Shown piece by piece: positions 21,557-31,422 of a stretch of 64,000 nt of DNA (position 1 is its first letter; each line of letters opens with the position of its first letter). The DNA comes from Babylonia areolata (taxonomy: Eukaryota > Mollusca > Gastropoda > Neogastropoda > Buccinidae), in NCBI RefSeq assembly GCF_041734735.1, contig NC_134880.1, positions 31,185,785-31,249,784 on the forward strand. The letters run 5' to 3'. Below the pieces are notes generated by a model. The model was not told where the DNA came from, searched no databases, and saw only the letters and a program-made list of their open reading frames with translations. The position numbers and the translations under genes were made by a program.

Positions 21557-22450
21557 AGGGACAATCAAAAATTCTTAAGAATTCCAGAAATGATTGGTGA
21601 AATGTACACCTGTGCCCAGAAAGCAGTGGACACATTACATATCACAATGCCTGGAAAAGACCGGTCATTGACATCATCTGTGCTCTTCGTATCGGCCCAC
21701 AACATCCTGGCAATGATGACAACGCAACCAGGCCCCGCCCCATGATTGCCGGATTCTCTTGGTGTTCAGACAAAATGGAAGTACTGACCAAAGGCAGGGA
21801 GGCACTAAAGAGTGAGGGTGTGAAGGTGGCTTCTGACCTGACTACCAGACAACAACAGATCATCAAAGATCACTGACCGAGGCCTGCATGCACGTTTCAA
21901 AGGTGACCGGCTGATAATGACGGGACCCATTCAGCACCATGCTACACACACTGTCAGACAACTGGATGCACATGGTGGGACAGATGTCAACAACACAGCA
22001 AGGAACATGAACACAGAACCGCAGCAGTATTCCGGAAACCTTGACTTGAATGTTCCAAGGAGCTACGTGGTTGCTGCCTGGTCACCAGCCAGCTGTACAA
22101 GCGATGCACGAGGCAGCGCCACCCCCATCTCCCCCGCCAACATGTTTTGTATTGCTGCCGGTGATAACAGTGAACCACAGGAGACTAGCGGCCGTGACAG
22201 CAGCAGCCAACACAGTGGGGATTCCCCTGTCAACCAACAGTCCCATGCTGCCACCCTGTCACAAGCACACTTTGACTCTTGCCCCCACCCCCACCTGTAC
22301 CCACCTCTTGTAAAGAGCAGCAAGTGAAAACTGCCAGTGACAAGTGTTAGGCTTGAGATCACAGCAAGCGCAGTTGAAGCCAGTTTGTTGACAATTCATG
22401 TGGATGTGATCGTGAACAGACACGGCTGACAGACAATGTTAGGTCCGGTC
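21557..22450 (+). pseudogene. ORF1 C-terminal half and tail, decayed
   Basis: Just after the first stop, sequence equivalent to an L1-ORF1p RRM and C-terminal domain is readable in pieces (AQKAVDTLHITMPGKD-like near 21615; MEVLTKGREALKSEGV near 21780; RLIMTGP near 21915). An open frame at 21917-22327 then encodes a Ser/His/Pro-rich tail with no known domain. The reading frame changes at least twice. Confidence 0.5.
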
Positions 22451-23672
22451 ATGTGCTTTGAAATTCAGGGCACATAGGAAGGCAGAGCAAGGTCAACTCT
22501 CCCCTGCTCTCCATCAAGATGTACCTAGAGATATGGCCCAGCCCACTCCACTGTTGTTGATGCTGAGAGACATGACATTCAATGTGTCATTAGAATGCAT
22601 ACAAAATAGAACTCTTTTGAGGAGGCAGTTGAGAACACTTGGGAGGAACTTGATGATACAGACAGATTGTCCAGCAATGAAAAATGAAAAAGATATAAAG
22701 CATTGTTTAGAAAGAAAAAGGTTACATACAAACAAAATGTTTTACACTTTCGTACTACAAGATAATATGAATGATCCAATATGTTTTGTAGGTACAGTAA
22801 AATCCTTTGTTTCAAAACATACCATGCAAAACGAAATCAAGGCACAAGATTGGTATGTCAATTTTAGTAATTCATTCAACTCATTCCCTGAAGGGGATGT
22901 TGAGGGTAGTACTGTTGATAGTAGTGGTTGGCGTAATGTTGGTGATGTTGATAGTGGTGGTGAGGATGGATGGGAAATACTGATGGTGATGTTACTGATT
23001 GTGGTGTTGATAGTCAGGGAGGTAGTAACGCTGATGTTGGCGATGAAAAAGGGTAAAGCACCCGGACCAGATGGAATATTTGTGAAATTTTCAAAAATCC
23101 CTTGGTGCAAATGATAACATTTTTTGGTCAAATATTTTAATATCCTTTCCTCTTCTGGTTTATATCCTGATGCATGGAGAGTCCATCATTCAACCATTGC
23201 ACAAGAAAGGTGATAAGTATGTCCTTGATAACTACAGAGGTATTTCTTTGCTTAGTAGTAAACTGTACAGCTACATTTTAGATAAAAGACTTTAACAGTG
23301 GGTAGTAGAAAAGAATGTAGTACATAAAACCCTGGCAGGTTTTCAAAAAAGATATAGTACAGTCGATCAGATCTTCACCTTAACAGCATTGATACAGAAG
23401 GAGTTAGTAAGACATAAAAAAATAATGTTGCATTTATAGATTTAAAAAAAAAAAAAAGCATTTGATTCTCTGGTGTGGGAAAAACTGTGGTGTTTTTGAA
23501 GAAAAATAAGATAGAAGGCAGAATTTTTAATGCAACAAAAAGCATGTATGATCTTATGTATGATATAAATAAAAGGTTTCTTAATGTTAGAATCCATTCT
23601 CCAACACATTAGTTCATGGAGAAACTGACCATTATTCTCTTTTCATTAACATTTATGTTAAATGTATTGAAC

Positions 23673-23744
23673 ACTGGTTACATCTTTTGAGAATGCCTTT
23701 AAATAGACACTGGTTACGTCTTTTGAGAATGCCTTTAAATAGAC
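23673..23744 (+). repeat. 36-bp tandem duplication inside the LINE
   Basis: Two copies of a 36-bp unit beginning ACTGGTTACRTCTTTTGAGA, at 23673-23708 and 23709-23744. They differ at one position (A/G). The length is a multiple of three, so it would have been an in-frame 12-codon duplication. Confidence 0.9.
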
Positions 23745-23842
23745 TCCCTTTAAAAGTTTTACAACACATTACTAAATTTGCATAATCAAGATAAGATTAT
23801 GTGGGCATCCTCTCTATGTTATCTTTTATGTCATTATGGTTT

Positions 23843-23857
23843 TGGTCATGTATGGCA
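23843..23857 (+). repeat. 15-bp target-site duplication, left copy
   Basis: TGGTCATGTATGGCA, identical to 26835-26849, bounding the inserted minus-strand LINE. Confidence 0.88.
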
Positions 23858-26834
23858 CTGGACACTGGACACTGGACACTGGAATTATTTATTGTCATTG
23901 CCAAGAAAGGTCTTTTGACAAGGGGGCAACAACATAAATCCATATATTTTAGCTTCAAAACAACAGAACACTATATTTTTTTCTGAACCCTTCAGTCAGT
24001 TTAAACCAAGAAAATATGTAATACTTGGAAACACTTAAGTCACATCCTGACAAAAACTCAACGAAACGGAACTAAAGAAAAACAACAATGTAATGATAAT
24101 AAAATACCAAAATGAATGGAGACTGACTCGACCATCCCTTCAAAAATACATCAAACCAATACATACTGCCTCAACAATACACTCAATTATGCAATGTTAT
24201 GTTTTCTGTTTTATCCAAATAAAATAGCAACTTCTTTACTAACTATAATTAAGTCTCTTCTATACTGTTAATACTATTCTGACTTATGTACCTTTGTCTC
24301 ATTGTTTGAGCTTCTGCAATGAATTTAGCGACAGATCTAATTATGATTTCATTATCACATGACAAAACAGTAACAACATCATGGCTTTTAGCCATCTCTG
24401 TTTTAAAGAATATGCATTTTTCTCGCACAGTAGTATAAATTTCACACTGAAAAAGAAAATGTTTTTCATCATCCACTTGGTATCCACAGAGAGGGCATGG
24501 TGATTGTATAGAAGTCCCAGGTTCAAACCATCTCCTGTTTGCATTAAACCCCAGAGTTCTTAACCTAAATCTCGCATAATTTATTCTGTGCCATTTGTCT
24601 GTAATGATCCTGAGATATGTTTCTGGTTGAAATATACTTTTAAAAGAAAAGAACCAACTATATTTTTCTTTACTTTCCATGTCAGAATGCCAGTTTTGTT
24701 TGAAGGAACAAATGAGTCTGTCTCTGAATTCTGCAATAAATTGCTGTTCGTTTCCTACACCCTGGGACAACCACACAATTCCAAACCCATGTTCAGTCAG
24801 AACCTTATTCACTCTATAACACCAGTTTTCTTTACCTAATTCCATCTGTAAAAGCATCATGTCATAGGCTTGTTTGCTCAGACGTGTTTGTGGAAGCTTT
24901 AACAATTTTAACCAATACTTAATACATTTGACAAAAGTTCTTATATACAAAGGATATCTTCCAGTTTCCCCATATAAAACCGTATTGGATGAATGGATTG
25001 GAACATGCAGAAAACGTTTAATTGCATAAGTATGTATTCTTTCAATGTGTGAGTTAACCGTTAATCCCCAGATTTCAGCTGCATATGTCAGTAAAGGTTC
25101 TATTTGTACATCGAACATTTTCCAAAACAGACAGGAATCAATAGAGTTCAATTTTCTAAGTGTTTTCAAAATTTCGATGACGCCTTTTTTACCTTTTCTG
25201 CAAAATTCTTCCCATGCATTATTCAGGCTTAATTTTGTTGTAAAAATCATCCCCAAATACTTATATGAATTAACAACTCTAACTTCAGTATTTCCGTATA
25301 ACCATTTTTCATGCATTGACAAATGTCCACCCATTCTAAAAACCATAATATTCGTTTTATCTAGATTAACAGTCAAACCTAACCGATCTGCTTCTTCTTT
25401 TAAGACATTTAGCTGATTTTGCAAACCTTTTACCGTCCCTGACAAAAGAATGACATCATCAGCAAAAAGTAACAGAAATAATTCAATAGCTCCTGGTATT
25501 AACTGAATGCCGTGCTGACCTCTTTTGGAAAGTTCCACAGCTAATTCATTTATGAAAAAGGAAAACATTTGCGGGCTTAAAAGACATCCTTGTTTAACAC
25601 CAGTTGGACATTTGAAATAATTTGAGTATACACCTTTTACACGCACACATGCAAGCACTGATTTGTAAACACCTCTAAGCGCCATATATAATTTTCCATT
25701 CCCACCACTTTTACGCAGAACATTCCATAGGGCATTACGATTTACAGAATCGAAAGCCTTCCTGAAATCAACAAAAGCAACATAGAGTTTTGTGTTACAA
25801 AGCAGATATTTTTGCACCATTGAATACAATGTAAATATATGGTCTACAGTGCTATAAGTTGCTCTAAAACCTGCCTGTTCTTCAATTATTTTATCCTCCC
25901 TCTCAGCCCAATTAGTTAGTCTCATATTTAAGATGTGGGTGTAAACTTTACTTAGGACGCTTGTGAGTGATACTCCGCGATAGTTATCTGGGTTGTTAAC
26001 ATCGCCTTTTTTATGTATGGGAATAATTATTGATTTTGCCCATTCTACTGGAAATGTACCATTTTCAAACATCTGATTGAATAATTCTACAAGGAAATCA
26101 ATTATAAGGGAATTTGCATGCTTCAGCATTTCCCCAATAATTTTGTCTGGACCTGCACTTTTTCCTGACTTTAAGTGTCTAATACTAGAAATGATCTCTT
26201 CTTTAGTTATGGGGTCGTTAAACAATGACTCATACTCATCTTCTGTCTCCACTAAATTGTCTTCTTCTTGTGTTGACTCATTTTCAAAGTCGTTAAAAAC
26301 TCTAAAGAAATGATCATGCCACTGTTGCAAAGAAATCTCATTATACACGAACGTTTTTCTGTTCACAGATCTTATCACTGACCAGAATGTTTTAGAGTCA
26401 CTAATTGAATCTCTTAATATTTTTAATCTCTTCTTTTCAAACTCTTGCTCTTTTGACTTTCTTAATTTGACATACTCCTTTCGGGCTGTAACATATGCTT
26501 GTCTTTTTTCTATCTTGTCCGTTTGTGTTTTACACCTCTGAAATCTTTTTAGTAACCTTTTAACTTCTTGTTTCTTACACTTGCATTCATCATCAAACCA
26601 GTCATTACATATCTTACTTCCTTTTCCTACTGTTCGAACCATGCATGCAGCGGCTCCATACAAGGCAGTAACAAACTGGTTTAGGCTATCGTTCAAGTTA
26701 GTGTCTAATAACTGAAATGCTTTCTGAATACTATTATAGAATTCATCACTGTCAAGCTCATTTTTATAAACATCAACATTCTCATCAGACCATACAATTT
26801 TTTCTTCACCCTGATGAATCATATTCGTACTGTA
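23858..26834 (-). mobile_element. 5'-truncated LINE insertion with open RT frame and heptamer tail
   Basis: A minus-strand insertion bounded by a perfect 15-bp duplication. Its 3' end (low coordinates) is ACTGGAC-type tandem heptamers (23858-23882, about 3.6 units), so the tail is a short tandem repeat and not poly(A). Its 5' end falls just after the endonuclease region, so it is a typical 5'-truncated copy. The 857-codon frame is uninterrupted, which implies recent insertion. Clade is uncertain: the RT wording and C-terminal CCHC finger fit a Nimb/I- or Tx1-like element. Confidence 0.88.
24249..26822 (-). CDS. LINE reverse transcriptase with C-terminal CCHC finger (endonuclease missing)
   Basis: 857 codons, uninterrupted. 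The frame lacks an endonuclease and starts in the post-endonuclease linker (NDWFDDECKCKKQEVKRL at 73-90). RT motifs follow: KSGKSAGPDKIIGEML (218-233), HKKGDVNNPDNYRGVSLTS (270-288), EQAGFRATYSTVDHIFTLY (315-333), VDFRKAFDSVNRNALW (351-366), GVKQGCLLSPQMFSFFINE (408-426) and the catalytic FADD at 453-456. A thumb (YAAEIWG at 580-586) and ETGRYPLY follow. The end carries CPLCGYQVDDEKHFLFQC (C776, C779, H788, C793), a nucleic-acid-binding finger. All catalytic residues I can check are present. The Met at 26822 is simply the first one after truncation, not a natural start. Confidence 0.92.
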   Translation of the reverse strand: MIHQGEEKIVWSDENVDVYKNELDSDEFYNSIQKAFQLLDTNLNDSLNQFVTALYGAAACMVRTVGKGSKICNDWFDDECKCKKQEVKRLLKRFQRCKTQTDKIEKRQAYVTARKEYVKLRKSKEQEFEKKRLKILRDSISDSKTFWSVIRSVNRKTFVYNEISLQQWHDHFFRVFNDFENESTQEEDNLVETEDEYESLFNDPITKEEIISSIRHLKSGKSAGPDKIIGEMLKHANSLIIDFLVELFNQMFENGTFPVEWAKSIIIPIHKKGDVNNPDNYRGVSLTSVLSKVYTHILNMRLTNWAEREDKIIEEQAGFRATYSTVDHIFTLYSMVQKYLLCNTKLYVAFVDFRKAFDSVNRNALWNVLRKSGGNGKLYMALRGVYKSVLACVRVKGVYSNYFKCPTGVKQGCLLSPQMFSFFINELAVELSKRGQHGIQLIPGAIELFLLLFADDVILLSGTVKGLQNQLNVLKEEADRLGLTVNLDKTNIMVFRMGGHLSMHEKWLYGNTEVRVVNSYKYLGMIFTTKLSLNNAWEEFCRKGKKGVIEILKTLRKLNSIDSCLFWKMFDVQIEPLLTYAAEIWGLTVNSHIERIHTYAIKRFLHVPIHSSNTVLYGETGRYPLYIRTFVKCIKYWLKLLKLPQTRLSKQAYDMMLLQMELGKENWCYRVNKVLTEHGFGIVWLSQGVGNEQQFIAEFRDRLICSFKQNWHSDMESKEKYSWFFSFKSIFQPETYLRIITDKWHRINYARFRLRTLGFNANRRWFEPGTSIQSPCPLCGYQVDDEKHFLFQCEIYTTVREKCIFFKTEMAKSHDVVTVLSCDNEIIIRSVAKFIAEAQTMRQRYISQNSINSIEET

Positions 26835-26849
26835 TGGTCATGTATGGCA
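26835..26849 (+). repeat. 15-bp target-site duplication, right copy
   Basis: TGGTCATGTATGGCA, identical to 23843-23857. Confidence 0.88.
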
Positions 26850-27340
26850 GAGCCAGGGTGTTCGCGACTGTAGTCAATTTCTATTAAGTTTTAAAAATAG
26901 ATTGAAGGAATATTATCAGCAAGACTGTCATTTTGAGATAACTACTAGAGACAGGTTTTCCTTTTATAGTTCATTCAAGTCGTCGCTTTCTATTAGTGCA
27001 TATTTGGTGAGAAATGTTCATTACATAAAGGTGCATAATGCATTAACATGGTTTAGACTTGGTCTCTCCCCTTTGAAATCTCACTACTTGTGTTGCTATC
27101 AAAGTGTTTCATTGGATAGTTTAAACTGCCCGTTTTGTTGTTCCATTCAAGAAACAGAAGTCCATTTTATACTGGTTTGTCCAAAATATAAAGAACTTAG
27201 AAACAAATACATACCATCAAAATTCTGTATAATCCATCAAGCTTTAAATTATCCATTCTTGCTGCAAACGAAAACAGTATAGTCATCATTAACCTGGCTA
27301 TGTTCATTTATAAAGCATTACAAATGAGACAATCATCAAC
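26850..27340 (+). pseudogene. C-terminal finger region of the interrupted LINE
   Basis: Resumes the protein broken at 23857. It reads SQFLLSFKNRLKEYYQQDC, HNALTWFRLGLSPLKSHYLC and CPFCCSIQETEVHFILVCP, a CCHC finger, and ends with INLAMFIYKALQMRQ. The frame is open across 26902-27282. The finger and the final IYKAL motif closely parallel 60442-60927. Confidence 0.8.
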
Positions 27341-27439
27341 TTTTAAGTATGCTTTCAATAGTTTTGTTTATGTGCCTTACTTGAGTGATTTGCATGTCGT
27401 TTTTGTTGCCAAAACAGTTTACTTGTCTGAACCAGTTGA

Positions 27440-28820
27440 AAGCAAATGTAACAACTCAAACTCTATTAATAGCTTGTTTGCAGAGGCAGGGGAACCGCCT
27501 CTCTCCAACCGCAGATTGAAGCTGACCCTGAATTACTACTTGAAACTGTTTTCCGAACCCCAAAATCCTGCTTACGATAGTGTCTTCAACAACCACTTCA
27601 ACAAGAAGTTTGAAGACAACCCAAACTGTATCCCTCCTCTTAGATTCCACATTCAGCCACACATAGAAAATGCCGATCTGGATGTCAGCGGCATCTCAGA
27701 TTTCTCAAGTTCCCCGACAGCCCACTATGGACCTTTAAAACACCTGAGGTCCAATTCGATCTGGCCTTGTACCATAAAGACTCCACCAGTTCACTGGCCT
27801 ACAGAATTTATTTTTCAGACCTGTGCCACAAATTCCCCACTTTTCAAAAAATCTTCACTGATGGTTCCAAGTTGGAGGACGGAGTCGCTGCATCTGCATT
27901 CTGCCCCGCCTTTCCTGACTAGCCCTCAACAGAACACATCCGATCTGACAGCTCAGCGTACACTGTGGAACTGACGACACTGGTTCTGGCAGTAAAAATG
28001 GTTCTCTTTTCGAAACAAAAGAGTTTCATGATCTTTTCCGACTCCTTGTCAGCCCTGGAGGCGATCACCTGCAGGAATCTAACTCATCCCAAACTGCTGG
28101 AATTCTATGATGCTTTTACTCTCGTAACGAAGAAAGGATATGATGTGTTGGCCTGGGTTCCTGGCCATGTTGGCATTCGTGGTAACGAAAGGGCAGACCA
28201 GCTGGCCAAGAACGCTGTAAAGGAAGAATTATCGAGATACTTCGTACCATACACAGACATTAATTAGAAGGTGAACACTTAAGGATCTTTGGCAAGAGGA
28301 GTGGAACACCCAGACGGACAAGCTGTTCCAAATCCATCCAGACCTAAAAGAGACCCTCCCATCGGTGGTGAAGAATAGAAAGGAGGAGTCTGTGCTGTGC
28401 AGACTGCATGCGGGGCACACTTTTTTTTTTTTTTACTCATTCTTACTTGTTGAAGGGGGAGGAGGCCCCTCGATGTATTCCCTGTGATGAGCCTCTCACC
28501 ATGAACATGTGCTCCTTGACTGTTGGGGTCTGCATGACGTTAGACAGACATTACACAGTGGTTTCTCTGAAGACTTTGTGATGTCCCTCCATGACAGTGA
28601 TGGACTTCTTGAAAGAAGTGAACATTTTTAATCGGATTTGAAGGTTTTAAACTATGGAAGGTTTTTAAACTTTGAGTGGAAAGCTAAAAGTGGTGACTTG
28701 TTTTTAGTGTAATTTTTTTTACCCTTGACATGTAGCAGGTATTAAGGTGGCGATAGCCTTCAGATGGCCTTAGTGGTCTGCGAGGCTCTAAGTACCATAA
28801 TTTGATTTGATTTGATTTGA
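27440..28820 (+). mobile_element. I-like LINE 3' end with RNase H and (TTTGA)n tail
   Basis: Starts near AEAGEPPLSNRRLKLTLNYY (about 27478), the region after the RT in I-group LINEs, followed by an RNase H domain, a decayed HAGHT-like segment (RLHAGHTFFF at about 28390) and a cysteine/histidine region. The 3' end GGCCTTAGTGGTCTGCGAGG is followed by (TTTGA)4 at 28801-28820. The RT and endonuclease are missing, so it is 5'-truncated. The frame shifts several times. Confidence 0.8.
27965..28267 (+). pseudogene. RNase H domain of the I-like LINE
   Basis: 100 codons with ELTTLVLAVK, FSDSLSALEAI (the DS of the RNase H active site), and VPGHVGIRGNERADQLAK (the HxGxxGNExAD block). The first block FTDGSKLEDGVAASAFCP lies just upstream in another frame (about 27855-27910). 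RNase H removes RNA from the RNA:DNA hybrid during target-primed reverse transcription in this LINE group. The fold looks nearly complete but is split by a frameshift. Confidence 0.85.
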
Positions 28821-28877
28821 ACCTCTATTGATATGGGCCAAAGGCCTGATCAGTAAAACCTTCATATTTGTATTCTC

Positions 28878-28926
28878 TTCCTCTCTCTCTCTCTCTGTCT
28901 CTCTCTCTCATGCACAGGCACTTTTA

Positions 28927-28996
<70 letters not shown>
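28878..28996. repeat. (CT)n and (CA)n arrays
   Basis: CT-rich repeat at about 28878-28910, then about 32 CA units to 28996. Confidence 0.93.
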
Positions 28997-28997
<1 letters not shown>

Positions 28998-29335
28998 CAT
29001 ATGTATGCATATATGTACTTTCAGAAACATGCTTCAGTTGTAACTTACATAAATTGTACACAGTTGCAACATTGATGCCTTCATGTTTTCAGGTTGATCT
29101 GAACATTAGACCCAGATGAGGAAGATGATGATCTGGCATCAAGGAACAAATTTTCACCAAGGGTGTTGCAGCCTCTGCCTTCATCCAGTCAGAAGCACAA
29201 TACATTGAAAATGCTGACCACAACGAAAGAAACAGAACCTCTGAAATGGAGGTTCTATCATGCATCTCATGTACCAGAAATGGACAACACTGCCTGCATG
29301 GATCTGAGTACTTCATTAGATGGATCACTTCAGGT
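28997..29335. other. Spacer, nothing recognised
   Basis: No recognisable domain or repeat before the 3' tail of the Rex1-like LINE. Confidence 0.5.
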
Positions 29336-29562
29336 TAGAATAGAACAGAATAGAATAGAATAGAATATGTCTTTATTACCAAGTGTACCAGGGTCACAAG
29401 GAATATTGGGGGGGTAGTACATAACAAGATACAAACATAAATCGAAAATCATACACAAACACAGATACATTAGAAATTAGAATACATACAAGTGCATATC
29501 AGTATAAAACCTTATGCATACTCACACATGCATGCACTGCGCGCGCACACACACACACACAC

Positions 29563-29598
<36 letters not shown>

Positions 29599-30609
29599 GC
29601 ACACACATGTTTGAACAGAAGCTGCATATCACATGTGGATGGGGTTGATGACTAGATATTCAGGTAGTTGGTTGTTGATTGTGCAGTTCTATTTTCATAC
29701 TGGATTTGTTTGAGAGACAGGGCAATGGCTGCTTTGGGGAAAAAGCTATTGGCGAAGCGATTGGTTTTCGTCCTTATACTTCTGTACCATCAACCAGAGG
29801 GGAGCATCTCAAAAATCCCAAAAGCTGGATGTGATTCGTCCTTCTGATTGATTTTGCTTTTTTGAGTAGCTGCTTGTAATATGTCTTCTAGAGAAAGTAG
29901 ATCAGCCCCGATAATCTTGGTGGCAGTTTTCACAATTCTGTTAAGGGCTGCAACTTCTGCTTTGGAAAGGTTTCCGTACCAAACAGTAATAGCGAAGGTT
30001 AGCACACTTTCAATGACTGCTCGGTAGAAATCAACCATGATTTCTTTTTTAATTCCAAACTTTGAGACGCCGAAGAAAGTACAGGCGCTGTTGTGCTTTC
30101 TTAACAATTTTTTCTCCCATTTCAAATCGTTGGAAATAATCAGTCCGAGAAATTTAAAGTCACTGATGATCTCCACTTGCTTGTCTTTAATGACAAGTGG
30201 TAAGGGGTCAGATCTGGTCTTCCTGAAATCTAAAATTAATTCTTTGGTTTTTGATACGTTGAGTTCTAAGTTGTTTTGATCACACCAGCTGACAAGTTCC
30301 AGTACTTCTTCCCTATATTTTGACTCATCACTGTTCGTAATCAGCCCTTCTAGAATAGTATCGTCTGCAAACTTGACCATGGTGTTACATTCATTTTGAG
30401 TTGCACAGTCATGTGTGAATAGTGAGTACAACAATGGGGATAGAACACATCCCTGTGAGGTGCCTATGTTGAGAATGCATGTGGAGGAGGTGAGGTCACT
30501 AACTTTAACAACTTGCGGTCTGCATCTTAGAAAATTTAGGATCCATGCACAAATTGATTTAGGCAGCGAGAGAGCTGCACATTGCATTGTGTGATTCATT
30601 ATAGATAAG

Positions 30610-30610
<1 letters not shown>
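29336..30610 (-). mobile_element. Rex1-like LINE, 3' half, with pentamer tail
   Basis: Minus-strand RT: LPKSICAWILNFLRCRPQVV, then GTSQGCVLSPLLYSLFTHDC, VKFADDTILEGL, WCDQNNLELNVSKTKELILD and FKFLGLIISNDLKWE, wording typical of Rex1/Babar LINEs in the CR1 superfamily. The frame is open from 30610 to its stop at 29790 and FADD is intact. A 3' UTR of about 430 bp ends in tandem pentamers, seen as TAGAA on the plus strand at 29336-29367. It is 5'-truncated at a (TA)n array. The same open frame runs on through the array to 30806, but that upstream part is not LINE protein. Confidence 0.85.
29790..30610 (-). CDS. Rex1-like reverse transcriptase, C-terminal half
   Basis: About 273 codons in one frame covering RT palm motifs C to E and the thumb, ending at a natural position (HPAFGIFEMLPSG, as in Rex1 elements). 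The endonuclease and the RT fingers are missing because of 5' truncation, so the protein is not functional as it stands. Confidence 0.82.

Positions 30611-30650
<40 letters not shown>
30611..30650. repeat. (TA)n array
   Basis: About 20 TA units between the Rex1-like LINE and an unclassified 220-bp segment. A second array lies at about 30873-30900 on the other side. Confidence 0.95.
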
Positions 30651-30653
<3 letters not shown>

Positions 30654-30866
30654 ACGGGGTGTGTTTGTGCCGTGCCATGATGGTAAGACAAGAAGAGAGG
30701 TCTTAGGTGGAAGGGAATGAATGTCAACAGACCTGGCACGGGAATCGATGATAAAGGGTTGAAGTGGTTTATTCTTTTTATCAAGGAACAGTGTGACTGG
30801 AGACAAATTTTACTTAAAACAAGTTCAGCTTGAAGCAAAACCCTGAAATAAAACAATTTCAACTAA

Positions 30867-30871
<5 letters not shown>
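30651..30871 (-). repeat. Possible LTR fragment between two (TA)n arrays
   Basis: The plus strand begins GTAACGGGGTGTGTTTGTGC, resembling the outer end of the LTRs at 10253 and 12901 (TGTARCARGG), and carries a reversed AATAAA-like signal (GGTTTATTCTTTTTATC). There is no coding sequence. It may be a broken solo LTR; evidence is weak. Confidence 0.3.
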
Positions 30872-30897
<26 letters not shown>

Positions 30898-30901
30898 TAT
30901 T

Positions 30902-31373
30902 ACATAATTTATAATCTGGTTCCATTTGCAAGTATACTACTACATTTTAGATTCACAGATTGACTCAAAATTCATTCAGTCAAGAAGTGTGTAAATACTA
31001 GAAGTTCACTTTATTAAAATATCATTAATAAAAAAATTAAAACATTCTGATGGCAAGTATTTACGATTACCACAAATCAACAAAGGTTACTTCAAAACCA
31101 AATGTAGTTGTGATCAAGTATTGAACTGTACACAGTTTGATTTCAGCTTCAGATCTGTTTTAGTGAAAAATGAAGAAATCTGATTCAAAGATACAATATA
31201 CTCTTACACTAACAATGAACTGCATAGCACAACAATTCTCCAAAAGCAATAAACTTTCTAACCCAAGATGATTTACAAAAGAACATATCTTCTCAATGTG
31301 ATAAAGGCTGTTATAAACAAAATGACTGGTTCACTGAAGTGCCAAGTTAGAACTGGCCAATTCAGAACAATAA
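30902..31373. other. AT-rich spacer, nothing recognised
   Basis: No coding or repeat signature recognised up to the target duplication of the RTE-like element. Confidence 0.5.
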
Positions 31374-31393
31374 TGATAATAATGATATTAAAT
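31374..31393 (+). repeat. 20-bp target-site duplication, left copy
   Basis: TGATAATAATGATATTAAAT, identical to 35401-35420. Confidence 0.93.
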
Positions 31394-31422
31394 CATCATG
31401 GCCTGGCTTCGCTGACGAAGAT

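Larger units (their letters stand above)
22860..23857 (+). pseudogene. RT remnant, upstream part
   Basis: IKAQDWYVNFSNSFN opens the region, followed by a Gly/Asp-rich linker and KKGKAPGPDGI (about 23045). Later frames give IQPLHKKGDKYVLDNYRGIS and TLAGFQKRYSTVDQIFTLTA (23190-23400), then decayed blocks including VHGET and WASSLCYLLCHYGFGHVW. The last phrase is interrupted at 23857 and continues at 26850 as GHVWQSQGV, which marks the insertion point of the LINE between them. Confidence 0.72.
20990..27340 (+). mobile_element. LINE with 2A-like ORF1 and CCHC polymerase, interrupted by another LINE
   Basis: The plus-strand element contains an ORF1 (21017-21920), an acidic linker (about 22860-23040), RT blocks (23040-23850) and, after an inserted LINE at 23858-26834, the C-terminal finger region (26850-27340). 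The endonuclease expected between ORF1 and the linker is not found. C-terminal wording (IYKALQMRQ) matches the element at 60442-60927 (IYKALKRR). It is broken by many stops and shifts and an A-run near 23450. I assume ORF1 and the polymerase belong together because they are adjacent and co-oriented; that is inference. Confidence 0.7.

Noticed and set aside
22458-23114. 218-codon frame as a separate host gene
   Set aside because: Its end contains KAPGPDGI and the preceding part is LINE linker; it belongs to the decayed LINE.
29089-29328. 79-codon minus-strand frame
   Set aside because: No domain, no repeat relationship, and length expected by chance.
30611-30806. N-terminal extension of the Rex1-like frame
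   Set aside because: The open frame crosses a (TA)n array into unrelated, possibly LTR-derived sequence; it is not LINE protein.
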